A stretch of 64,000 nt of DNA from Rotaria macrura (Eukaryota > Rotifera > Eurotatoria > Philodinida > Philodinidae), in contig OENT01000263.1 in the NCBI GenBank assembly GCA_900239685.1, positions 1 to 64,000 of the forward strand, in the 5' to 3' direction. Shown piece by piece: positions 11,401-23,654 of this stretch (position 1 is its first letter; every line of letters begins with the position of its first letter). The position numbers were made by a program, and so were the translations under genes. The notes beneath the pieces were generated by a model. That model ran no database searches. It was not told the DNA's origin and was given only the letters and a program-made list of their open reading frames with translations.

Positions 11401-14400
11401 TTTTTTTTCTCTTTTAGCAACCGGGTAACATATTTCTTGGTTTTTGTTTCTTGAATAATGAAATCGACTATTGATTCGTATGTTTAGCTGAACGTAACTA
11501 CCACATTTTCTACCAACTCTGCTCAGCCGCATTTCCTGCCTATCACGGTAGAAACGGACGAACTAAAATCGATAAAATCGTGTTGTTTTTGTTTTAATTT
11601 GTACAGAAGTCTGCTTAATTGAACAAGACCCATCGAAATACTTCTATGTTGCTCAAGGTATGCTTACCATCGATGGTGTGGACGATGTTGAAGAAATGCG
11701 ACTTACCGATGAAGCTTTTGATATTCTTGGCTTCACACAGGTTTATACGATACTTACTATTGTAGAAATTTCTACTTATGAGTTCTATTTGAAATTTCGC
11801 AGGAAGAAAAAATTAATTTGTTCAAATGTACTTCATCTATTATGCACTTTGGTAATTCTCAATGGAAACAAAGACCACGAGAAGAACAAGCTGAAACAGA
11901 TGGTACACAAGAATGTGAAAAAGTCGCACATTTACTCGGCGTTGAAGCAGCTGATCTTATCAAAGGTTTACTCAAACCTCGTATTAAGGTGAGATTAAAT
12001 TTCTATCACATATGTAGATGAAATCATTCATGATTTCGTTTTTAAATAAAACCTAGGTCGGTAATGAATTTGTCAACAAAGGTCAAAATAAAGATCAAGT
12101 CATCAACTCGATTGGTGCTTTATCGAAATCGGTAGATTATTATTGACGAAATACAATCAATGAAAATAAGCACATTGACCTTTGTTTAGATCTATTTTCG
12201 TATATTTTCTTGGTTGGTCGATCGTGTCAATACGACACTCGATGTCAAGGCTAAACGACAATACTTTATTGGTGTACTCGATATTGCTGGTTTCGAAATT
12301 TTTGAGGTAACGTAAATCAAATGAAAAAGAAAGCATAACGATGATTTTAATCGATCTTATTTTCTTGTAGTTTAATGGCTTTGAACAATTATGTATTAAC
12401 TATACAAATGAACGTCTTCAACAATTCTTCAATCATCATATGTTTGTCTTAGAACAAGAAGAATATAAGAAGGAAGGCATCAACTGGGTATTTATTGATT
12501 TTGGTATGGATTTACAAGCTTGTATTGAACTTATCGAAAAGGTAAATAAATATTATACTTTCTCTATTAGTTTTCTTTTGACTCTCGATAATAAATCTAA
12601 ATGAAATGTTTTTGTTCTTTATTCCAGCCAATGGGTATTCTTTCCATTCTTGAAGAAGAATGTATCGTACCAAAAGCTACAGATAAGACATTTGTTGAAA
12701 AACTTTACTCGAACCATTTGGGTAAACATGCTATGTTCGGTAAACCCAAACCTGCTAAGGGTAAAGCAGAAGCACACTTCGATATTCATCACTATGCTGG
12801 TACTGTATCCTACACTGCAACATCATGGCTTGAAAAGAATAAAGATCCTATCAATACCACTGTGTATGTTAAATCTATGAAAGCTATGAGAGACAACAAA
12901 ATCAAGATATATATATTTATATATACATATATATAAATTCATTGTTTTAGTGCTACACTTTTTGCTAAATCGAAAAATCCACTCTTATGTCTTCTCTTTG
13001 CTGATGTGGTTGAAGAAGAAGCTGCCAGCGGTAAAGGTGGTGGCAAAAAGAAAGGTGGTGGTAGTATGCAAACTATTTCAGCTACTCATCGTGTAAGTAT
13101 TGCGTTCGAATAATAGCTTCAATTATTTTTGAAAATTTACATTTAGGAACAATTGAATAAATTGATGAACAACTTGAAACAAACACATCCACACTTCGTT
13201 CGTTGTATTATTCCCAATGAAATTAAGACTGGTGGTGTTCTTGATTCACACTTAGTTATGCATCAATTGACATGTAACGGTGTACTTGAAGGTATTCGTA
13301 TTTGTCGTAAAGGTTTCCCCAATCGTATGATCTATTCGGAATTCAAACAACGTTATTCAATTTTGGCACCAAATGCTATACCAAAAGGTTTCGTCGATGC
13401 AAAGAAAGCAACAGAAGATATTCTTAAGGATTGCAAATTGAATGAAGATTTATATCGTTGTGGTCAAACAAAAGTCTTCTTCAGAGCAGGAACATTGGGT
13501 CAATTAGAAGATATGCGTGATAATGCTCTATCGAAGATTATTGCTTCTTTACAAGGACAAGTTCGTGGTTATGTTATGAAGAAAGAATACAAGAAAATGT
13601 TAGAAAAACGTGTTGCTCTAACTGTATTACAACGTAACTGTCGTAAATACTTATCATTACGCAATTGGCCATGGTGGAAACTATATACTAAAGTTAAACC
13701 ACTATTGTCTGTTGCTCGTCAAGAAGAAGAAATGAAGAAGATTGAAGAAGAATTCAAAACCATGAAAGAAACTTTGGAAAAAGAAGAAAAAGCCAGAAAA
13801 GAAGTTGAAGATCAAAATATGAAATTAATCCGAGGTAAGAAACTTAAAAGCAAATAATAACGTGTATTAATGAATTTTATTCTTTCTTGTTAATAATTTT
13901 CAGAAAAGAATGATTTACTTTCACAATTGGAATCTGCACAACATGGTTCATCGGAAGTTGAAGAAAAACTCACCCTTTTCGGTAAGCTAAACTTCATTTT
14001 AATGTTAAACATTTTACTAAATATATATTTTTTATCTTCTTAGTTACACAAAAAGCTGAACTTGAACAACAAATTAAAGAATACGAAGAACGTTTCAGTC
14101 AAGAAGAACAAAGTGCTCAACAATTAAGCAATAAGAAGAAGAAACTTGAACAAGACATGGATGCAATGAAGAAAGATGTTGATGATATGCGTTTAAATTT
14201 ACAGAAAACTGAAAATGAAGTTAAATCACGTGATACTCAAATTCATACATTACAAGATGAAATTGCTCATCAAGATGAAAATGTTGCTAAATTAACACGT
14301 GAACGTAAACGTCTTGAAGAACAAAATGCTAAGACAACTGAACAATTACAAGCTGAAGAAGATAAAGTTAATCATTTGAATAAATTAAAGACCAAACTTG

Positions 14401-17400
14401 AACAAAATCTTGATCAATTAGAAGATAGTTTAGAACGTGAAAAGAAGGGACGTGCCGATTTAGATAAATCAAAACGAAAACTTGAAACAGATTTGAAAAC
14501 ACTACAAGGTAGTTTAGAAGAGTTAGATCGATCAAAACGTGAATTACAAGAAGCACTTAAACGTAAAGATCAAGAAATTCAACAAATGGGTGGACGTCTT
14601 GAAGATGAACAAGGACAAGCCACAGGTCTTGGAAAGAAGATCAAAGAATTACAAGGACGTATTGAAGGTTTAGAAGAAGAACTTGAAAGCGAACGACAAG
14701 CTAAGAATAAAGCCGAAAAACAACGATCTGATTTAGCACGTGAAATCGATGAAATGGGTGACAAATTGACCGAAGCTGGTGGTGCAACAACATCTCAACT
14801 TGAAATCAACAAGAAACGTGAAGCTGAATTACAAAAACTTCGTCGCGATTTAGAAGAAGCTAACCTTCAACACGAAGCTACAGCTGCACAATTAAGAAAG
14901 AAACATCAAGATGCTGTTACTGGTAAGAGAAGAAATTATTTTTTTAATATATTCAATGCTAAAATAGGATGATTTTTAAAAATGTTTTTCTTTAAAGAAA
15001 TGGGTGAACAAATTGATCAATTACAAAAATTGAAGAACAAATTAGAAAAAGAAAAACAAACAGTTAAATCTGAATTGGATGATTTACGTGCTCAACTCGA
15101 ACATTCAAACAAAGGCAAAGGAACATCAGAAAAACTTGCAAAACAACTTGAACAACAATTAGCTGACATTCAAATCAAACTTGAAGATCATGTTCGACAA
15201 ATCACTGAATTGACACAAGTCAAGACAAAATTAACTACTGAAAATTCAACAATAACCAGACGCGTTGAAGAACTTGAAGTAACAATTGTAACCATAACTA
15301 AAGCTAAAACAACATTACAACAACAACTTGATGATGCTAAGCGATCGCTCGAAGAAGAATCACGTGGCAAAGGATCAGCAAGTAAGTATCATTCTTTACA
15401 TATACTCAAAAAACCAAGGAAATTTATCATTGAAATAAACTCATTTTCTCTCATTTAATATATACAAACATTAAATAATTCTTGTCTAGATTCACAAATT
15501 CGTAATTTGACAGCCGATCTTGAACAAGCACGTGAACAACTCGATGAAGAACAACAAGCTAAGAGTGAACTTCAAAAGAATGTTACACGTCTTACAGCAG
15601 AAGTACAACAATGGCGAGCTCGTTTTGAATCTGAAGGTTAAAATTTTCACGAAAATTAAAAACTTAGTCTAGAAAAAAACAAATTCTATTATCATCATAT
15701 AGGTGCTGCACGTAGTGAAGAACTTGAAGAAGCTAAACGACGCTTAGCATCTAAATTGACTGAAGCTGAAGAACAAGTCGAAGCTGCTTTGAATAAATGT
15801 AATTCTTTAGAAAAAGTTAAAACACGTCTTCAAGGCGAAGTCGAAGATCTTATGGTTGATGTTGAACGTGCCAATTCAAGTGAGTTTATTTTTCATATAT
15901 TGTATTGAACTAAACCAATTCTCGTCCTCAAGATGCATCATCTATGGACAAGAAACAGAAACAATTCGATAAATTAATTAATGACTGGAAACAAAAATGT
16001 GAAGATATTACAATTGAACTTGAAACATCACAAAAAGAAGCCCGACACTTCTCAACCGAATTGTTTAAACTCAAGACACAATTTGAAGAATCACAAGAAC
16101 AAATCGATGGACTTCGCAAAGAAAATCGTAGTCTAGCTGATGAAATTAAAGTAAAACTAAATTGTCTATGATCGATAGATACATCGAACAAATGATTGTT
16201 TTACTTTTTCATTAGGACCTTGTCAGTCAATTAAGTGATGGTGGAAAGTCGGTTCATGAATTAGAAAAAGCTCGTAAACGTGTTGAACTTGAAAAAGATG
16301 AATTACAAAGTGCATTGGAAACTGCTGAATCAACTCTTCAACAAGAAGAAGCTAAAGTACTTCGTATTCAATTAGAATTAAGCGTTGTTCGACAGGATAT
16401 CGACCGACGTCTCCATGAAAAAGAAGAAGAATTCGAAAATACAAGACGTAATCATCAACGTGCACTCGAATCTGCACAAGCTAGTTTAGAAGCTGAATCA
16501 CGATTGAAACTTGAAGCATTTAAACAAGTAATAAAACAAAAACTGATTACATTGGAAAATATTTTGTTTTTCTTCTCTTCGATGTGTATTTAGAAAAAGA
16601 AACTTGAATCAGATGTCAATCAACTCGAAGTTTCACTTGATCATGCCAATCGTACAAATGCTGATTTACAAAAGACATTGAAACGAGTTCAAATAAGTAT
16701 TTCTGAATTACAAACACAAATTGAAATTGAACAACGTTCACGTGATGAAGCTCGTGAAGTAGCCATTGCAGCTGAACGTCGTGCTAATAGCTTAAATGGT
16801 GAACTTGAAGAATTACGCACAGCTTTAGACCAAGCTGAACGTGCTCGTAAAGCTGCCGAAAATGAATTACATGAAGCAGCCGATCGTATTAGTGAATCAA
16901 GCACACAAAATGCTAATTTGGCATCACAACGACGACAACTGGAATCAACCATTACAGCCATGCAAGCTGATTTGGATGAAGCTGTCAATGAACTTAAGAG
17001 TAGTGAAGAACGCTCGAAGAAAGCTACTCTTGATGCATCACGTCTTGCCGAAGAAGTTCGTCAAGAACAAGAACGTGCTGCACAAAGTGAACGATTACGT
17101 AAAGCTCTTGAAGTAACACTTAAAGAATTTCAATCACGTGTTGATGAAGCTGAAGCCAATTCACTTAAAGGTGGTAAACGTGTTATTGCTAAACTTGAAC
17201 AACGCGTAAGATCGACAAATTTCATATGTTGAGAAGTTCTTAAATGAGCGTATTTTGTTCTATGGACGATTTAGATTCATGAATTAGAAACTGAAAATGA
17301 ATTAGAACAAGCACGTCATCAAGAAACACTTAAAGAATTACGTAAAAATGATCGTCGTTTGAAAGATCTTGAACTTCAAACTGAAGAAGATCGTCGAAAT

Positions 17401-17885
17401 CAAGCACGATTACAAGATCTTAGTGAAAAATTACAAGCCAAAGTTAAAATCTACAAACGTCAAGTCGAAGAAGCTGGTGAGTAGAATTTTCTAAAGAATA
17501 ATATTTGTCTCTATTTGACATATTGTCAATATTTCAGAGGAAATTGCTACAGTCAATTTGACTAAATTCCGTAAGGCTCAAAACGATCTTGGTGAGTTAT
17601 ACGATGATGATGAAAGTAAATAATTGAACATTAACGTTGATATTCTCTCTTGTAGAGGAATTCATGGAACGCGCTGATACAGCTGAAAATCAACTTGGAA
17701 AATTACGTGCCAAGAGTCGATCATCTGTCAGTGTTAGTCGAGTCAGTGAATCTGTAAGTTCATACTTATATTAGGTAATTCAATGAAATAAATTCGAATA
17801 CTTTCTTTTCTAGCACGAAGTTCGAGAAACAGCATCATCACGAGGTGGCTCAGTGTCTCGTTCGATTTCAGTTCGTCAACATTAA
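8475..17885 (+). CDS. Mhc: Muscle myosin II heavy chain, 29 coding exons
   Basis: Actin-based motor of thick filaments. Exons, all phase-consistent: 8475-8678, 8741-8884, 8935-9091, 10350-10477, 10544-10580, 10651-10712, 10983-11078, 11418-11424, 11488-11547, 11607-11740, 11803-11988, 12057-12131, 12190-12306, 12371-12541, 12628-12863, 12951-13092, 13147-13834, 13904-13981, 14044-14922, 14998-15381, 15490-15636, 15703-15879, 15933-16150, 16216-16527, 16594-17205, 17275-17476, 17538-17591, 17656-17753, 17814-17885. The sum is 5,877 nt (1,958 aa), normal for muscle myosin II. The order is SH3-like N-terminus (Y/F-D-A-K-K-x-C-W-V-P), P-loop GESGAGKT (exon 4), switch I NNNSSRFGKF (exons 6-7), switch [10 protein letters not shown] (exon 13), Gly/Lys-rich loop 2 (exon 16), actin-binding and SH1/SH2 region, IQ and the head-rod N-W-P-W-W (exon 17). 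A heptad coiled-coil rod follows, then a short Ser/Arg-rich tailpiece. No alternative exon cassettes seen. Confidence 0.96.
9092..10349. other. Myosin intron 3, unusually long
   Basis: About 1.26 kb between the exon ending in the Y-A-N-M-L-R segment and the P-loop exon, while most other introns in this gene are 50-110 bp. I see no second version of a neighbouring exon inside it. The ORF at 9642-9932 has no myosin similarity. It could hold regulatory sequence, but nothing specific is visible. Confidence 0.6.
10837..10861. repeat. (AC)n microsatellite in myosin intron 6
   Basis: An alternating AC tract with one CG interruption, inside the intron between 10712 and 10983. Confidence 0.85.
11418..11424 (+). 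other. 7-nt myosin microexon
   Basis: Seven bases (CAACCGG) between a CTTTTAG acceptor and a GTAACA donor. They supply Q-P and the first base of the Ala codon in the conserved segment [14 protein letters not shown]. Reading on without splicing meets a stop within 20 codons. Leaving the exon out would shift the frame of the head. The family alignment therefore demands it. Confidence 0.85.
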
Positions 17886-20045
17886 ATTATTGAAATCATC
17901 TAGCAAATGAATGGAAACCTGATAGTATTTTCTTATATAACACTGAATTAAGTGAATTTACTTTTTCTTTTTGTCTTCTTCAATACTATTTATATTCATT
18001 CACTTATTGGCCATGTTTTTTAACTTAATACCCTTTCCAAGACTCATTTTTTTGCACTTTCAAAGAATTAGTCTAGGTATTTTAGTTTCCTTTCTTTTTT
18101 TTTTGTTTCTTTTTTCAACCCTGTTCATTAAATAATAAAAATATGTTAATCTGATCATGACCTACTCTTATGTATACATATATATTAGTACAAATCATGA
18201 CAGGAAAATTACAAGAATTAAAAAACAATATAAATCCAACACTAATACAATGAAAGATTGTTTCATTTGTCATTGATAGTAGATACTTCATTCGAAGGCT
18301 ACTAATAAGTGTGGCAGCATTATAAAAGACATGATTTAAAAACAGTATTGATGTCAAGACATTAACAATTCAATTATCACTCCGATATGACAGTATTTAA
18401 TAGATATCTTATATTCACATTGTTTCTCTTTTAACTCTATTTATTCTTCTTTATTTATTACATGCCAATTGAATTAAATATCAAGATGTCTAGGAAAAAA
18501 TGTGATGGGAGATGCATGAAAATAAAACGTTGACCATGTATTTGACTATTTGACAATAACACATATACACTTATAATCTGAATCATATCTTTGTATCACT
18601 TTTATACATAGGCTAGATCCAGATCTTTTTACAATGTAGGCAGAATGATTTCTAAGTCTGGTCGTATTGAATCTGGGTATGTGCGTATGCGAATAAAATA
18701 CAATAAGAAAATAACAGATGGATGCCTCTAAGAAACTATGAAACAAATGATAGATGTTGCTTTTTTCAAGTACAATAAAAATAGAAAAAATATGCATGAT
18801 GAAACTTACGTTTCTTCATCTTATATGATTCTGCTTCTTGTTTTTAGAATTTTCATAGTAGGTTGGATTAAAACGATCAGTAAGTATATAAACCTATACT
18901 ATCACCAAAGAAGCTCAATTCTTTTTGAATACAACTATTTCTCAATCATAGACACGTTCAAGCAATTTCTACTTTTACTATCACATCCAGATGCGAAGAA
19001 GTCACTCGTTGTGTTAAGTTATGAAGGTGACGAGTTTTTCAATGTGTACATTTTAGTATATGTTTAATTTCATGTGACTGAGATGACGATGCATATCTAC
19101 GTCTCTAACTTCAGATGATAGAGCATATCCGTGATCTGATTAAAGAGATCGTGGAGAGAAGCTTGTTTTTCTTATATCAGTAGTTTGAAGAGCACTGTTT
19201 CGTCTGGAATCATTCCTAGGATATGAACAGAAACCTACTTAAAAGAATATGTTGTTTGTTTTTTTCATAAGAAGTTAAAATTCTCGTAACTGTATGCAGA
19301 TCATTATAGAGTCATTTTCTTCATCGTCAGAAACTGAAAATAAACATAATTAGCCCGATCCAGTCAATTGTATTCAGTAGCTTCACAACTCAGAGTCATT
19401 CTTAGCTAACCAATGAACTGATCACATTCTTTTGTTGATTTTCGTTGACGTCAAACACGTAATCATAAGAGAATGAAACAAGCTAGCTTATTGAATCGTA
19501 CAATAAATTCATCTGTCAAAGATTGATGTCAGTAACAAACTCTAAGAGAACCACACTTTATGCTTTCCTGTCAAATATGAGCCTTGAAATCAACGAAATA
19601 TGATGAAAATTATTGAAAATAACTTTGCCTGAAACCATAGTCGAATATCTTGAGTACGATTGAGTTTGTATTCCATACTACATTGAAAACAATTTAGTTG
19701 TCTACGTGAACATTGAAAAATTCTTTTAATCAATTATTTAAAATGCATGTTCGTCAAGCTTTTATTTTTCAACATAAGATTTTCTTAAAACATTGTTGCC
19801 GATGTAAAAAGCGATTAGAACATTTATAGGGACTAATCGTTGGTTTTTTGTCATAGTTGTTGTATATTTCAATCGTCGAACGAAATTTTGTTGAGTCATA
19901 ACGAAAATAAAATCTGCCTTCTGATTGTCCGATACACGAACAAAGTTAAATGTTAATCTCTTTTACTCTTATTCCTTCATGAATCCAAACATAAGCGAAT
20001 GTTTTGTCTAAAAAACAATCATTACATCATTAAAAAAGGAAGAAC
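17886..20045. other. Myosin 3' flank and intergenic region
   Basis: Begins with the myosin 3' UTR; several AATAAA-like hexamers lie within the first 250 bp or so. ORFs at 18115-18357 (-), 18546-18797 (-) and 18738-19067 (+) have no motif and no splice support. Confidence 0.5.
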
Positions 20046-21520
20046 ATGTCTTCATCCATCGAAGCAAGGACAACCTCTGATCAATGGCTTGCAGCTCGTT
20101 TTATCAATGAAAGCCTAGAAAATAATAATGAATTTAGTACAATACGTGCTTATCAAAGTCAGCCGCTTCTATCATTAGGCAAAACTATTGAACCTATTGA
20201 AGGACTTATCAATAATCTGACTGACTACATGAAACTAGCCGAAGAGAAGTGTTATTATCCGAATCCACATAATCTGACGAAGGATGAATCAGCATCTATT
20301 TATCTCTATAGTATGGATTGGGGTAGTAATAGTCTCGGTCGACTTATGAACATAGCTCTCTACTCAAACTATCATAGCAATATAAAGCCTTGGCTTCTCT
20401 TCATCAAACTCTTCGATACTGCTTTGAAAAAACTACCTCACAATCAACAGAACTTATGGCGAGGTACACACTCTTCTTTGGGTAAAGAATTAAGAAAAGG
20501 GTTAGCAAGAAACTATTCCTGACGATTTGTTCTTATAGTCTTCATATTTTAGAGATGAAGTAATATGGTGGGGTTTTAACTCATGTTGTTTGAATGTTCA
20601 TGTCATCGAGCATCTGTTGTCAGCGAACAGTACACTTTTTCTCATTGAAACGTTGAATGCTCACAACATAAGTAATTATACAAATAACGCATACGAGCAA
20701 GAATTCATTCTTCCACCTGGGTTACGTCTACAAGTTGCTGCTGATTCTATGGAACATCCTGGTGATCTTCATGTTGTCTATCTTCGTGAAGTAACAGTAT
20801 ATGACGGAGAATATTGTTCATTATGTTCATATAAGACATGTTAACTATAATTTCATGATTGAAAATTTTAGTCGTCTGTACAGTCTGACCACCATACCCG
20901 CGTTTTCCTTGAGAAGACATCCACAATTGAACATGATTTCAAACACGTGCCATCATTCAAATCTAAACTTAAGACCTGGTTTTGTCAAAAATTTGCTCAA
21001 AAACGTTGGATAATGATTTCGACTATTTTTATTCTTCTCGGCATAATCATTGGAATAACTGCTGGAATAGTCACAAACAAGAAGAAGCCAATGTATTCAA
21101 CACAATCAGAAGGAAATACCTCGACGATGCATTCAATGACTTTACTAGCCAATAACTCGAATTCGTATTCACAAACCACAAACATCTTGAATGATAACGA
21201 CTTACCATGTGCGAATGACTATCCAGTGGTATGTAGTTTTTCTGGACATTTATTTATTATTTCCTATAATATTATCATTGAAGGCAGGATTCATATTATG
21301 CAAAGAAGATACTCAGGTTCTGTCGTGTCCTGCCGTCAGTTGCAGTCAAGTGAGTGAGGTCTACAGTTGCAACACTTATGCTGGTGATTGCTATACTATC
21401 GGCCAGAGTATAGCCAACGATAGCAGTAGTAGCATATGGTATCGTCTCAAGATAAAAGCAGGCGGTTATGGCTTTGTCAACAACTTGTATTGTTTCGGCT
21501 CTTTGAACATGTGCTTTTGA
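20046..21520 (+). CDS. Arginine ADP-ribosyltransferase with TM and SH3b-like tail
   Basis: Predicted NAD-dependent mono-ADP-ribosyltransferase of the R-S-E (ART/ecto-ART) clan. Four exons join in frame: 20046-20500, 20553-20790, 20872-21228, 21284-21520 (428 aa). The ART domain spans about residues 40-231. It shows Arg139 in L-W-R-G, W-W-G-F-N-S-C with Ser162 where the usual S-T-S strand lies, and the catalytic E200-Q-E202 followed by F-I-L-P-P-G. A hydrophobic helix at about 278-298 (I-M-I-S-T-I-F-I-L-L-G-I-I-I-G-I-T-A-G) follows a basic stretch. Beyond it is a linker with N-glycosylation-type sites. The Cys-rich C-terminal domain (about 351-428) has W-Y-R-L and G-G-Y-G-F-V-N-N-L-Y-C, resembling bacterial SH3. 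No N-terminal signal peptide is seen, so topology is unclear: the enzyme domain may be cytoplasmic and the tail outside. The start is the first ATG of the open frame. ART family genes are expanded in bdelloids; the substrate is unknown. Confidence 0.85.
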
Positions 21521-23654
21521 ATGTTAGCTACTGCTCATAATTTTTAAAATATATATTCATCTACAGTGACGATTGTGAATCTCTGTGTTTTTTGGCTGAA
21601 ATCCCCCAATTCTTTACTATCATGAATCTTTTATAATTCGAAATATAAAGCTATGAATAAATAGGATGAAGTGCAGATGTAGGCATCGGTATTTCCGTTT
21701 TGTTGATCTCTTGTTCACATTTGAACGCTTCTTTCAAAGAAATAGATTCGTACGCGACAAATTTATTCATTTTTGTCGATAATTTTTAATACAATCTATT
21801 TCATTCACATGGAATCAGAATCCATGGTAAATATCTATCGATGTTGGTATGAATCAATCAAAGTACAGATACCAGTGTTAAAAAATGGAAATTAATAGTT
21901 CTAAATGCACATTCTACATTTACAAACAAGTAAATGATCAAGACTCATTGAGTGTGAAAATTGTTGTCGATTCATTCAACTGTTCATTCGAAATGAAACA
22001 AGAAACTATTTTAAAAGCAGAAGAAATAAAAATCTTTAGTAATTAGTGAATTGAATAAAAGACAAACCAGTCGTTCAAAACTCTCGAAGAGTATATTTAT
22101 TATTCGTATCCTTTTTTCTTCTGTCGAACTCGATGACTACGAGAAAAGAAATCTACGAAAACATGTGACATGACTGTAATATGCATTTGTTTATTGAAAT
22201 AGTCTTGCATCTTTAATGGTTGTTCTTCTTTTGTAGCCTTGAAGGTGTACAACACAGATTAGGAACTGTGAACATTGAAAATAAGTGAATTATTTAAAAA
22301 TTCAATCAAAACTACAGAAGCTATGGATTAGAAGTATTCACAACTTTCGTAGAAGTTCAACTATCTCTGACGAGCTAACCGACTAACATTGACAATTATT
22401 TTAAATTAGATCTTTTACTAGCTCGTTCCTCTATCATATTTCGTTAGATTTTTAAAAATTGTTGCTTCCTCTTGACGGGCTGTCAATCATGAAACCATTT
22501 ATTGATAAATGGGAACTGCTATGTCAATAATTTCTTTTAAACGAATAAAAAGTTTAATTGAACCACAATTCAGTTCATAATGAAGATTCAAACGAATGGG
22601 ACTTAACAAACTCAGCAGCTCTCTTATTGAATACCAATCGTTCGAGAACTCTCGATAAAGTTCAAATACAACAGCGGGACAATGAGGATCGATTGCTAAC
22701 TCTTTAGGTACACAAGTTCATAAAGTAAGAATATCTTCTCATGCCATGATACTATTTTTCGGAATGGTCTCCATAAATGATCTTTTAAATCATTATGTTA
22801 GCGTTGTTTATTTGAAATGTGATCTATTTCAGCTCGTCGATTTCTAGCATTCTTATCATAATTTATATCAATAATTAATTATTTCGCTAAATAAATGTAT
22901 GTAGACAAATGAGAGAGCAAATGTATTTTAGTCATAATCTTTTATCTCTCTGTGGTTTTCTTCCGTAGGAAATTGATCGGATTTGAATTGTCGATTTGAC
23001 CACTATTATTTTTAATAGTTTACAAGAGTTTTTCTCGATATTGAGGAAAGTTTCCTGCACTTATTCTTCTCATTCAATGATCTAGTGTACTAGCTTTTGA
23101 AATATTGCAATCGATGAATTTCCGGCTTATGGGATTAGGTTTTTGCCAGTGAACTCCAGGAGGAATACTAATGGTGCTCTACAACTCATAAAAATTCATC
23201 AAATTATCATTTAATGCATGTTGAGTAGCCTTAATTTTGTTTTGGCGCTTCATCTTTCATCAATACGTTTCTTTTTTATGCTTGTCTTATTGACACTACA
23301 CAAGACATCTCTTTCTATAGAAACTCTAGTTTTTAATACAGTTAAAAGAATAAAATTACGAACAATTCAGAAATTCGATCTAATCTTCAATCAGTGACGG
23401 AAATGAATCGAATAATTTCCTTTGATGCGTAACTATATCAAAGAATAACATAGAAAATCATAAACACAATTCAATTTTTTTCAAATCAAATGAAAATGAT
23501 GACTGTACTTGTATCAATTCTAATTGAGACTGAACGTCGAAGTTTTCCAAAGTTACTGTGACTAGAGAATTTATTTGTTTCGAAAAAAGATTTCTTACGA
23601 ATGTCAATACTTTTCCTCCACGTAATTCTATATCGATCTGCTGCACAACAATTT
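21521..23654. other. Intergenic AT-rich region
   Basis: No gene, RNA or organised repeat that I can support. Confidence 0.5.

Noticed and set aside
11425..11487. Extension of the myosin exon through 11425-11476 without a microexon
   Set aside because: It reads G-N-I-F-L-G-F then meets a stop, and lacks the conserved motor sequence.
14368..17000. Several antisense ORFs across the myosin rod, e.g. 14368-14556, 14579-14764, 15188-15370 and 16689-16988
   Set aside because: They are shadows of the Glu/Leu/Lys-rich coiled-coil coding strand and have no features of their own.
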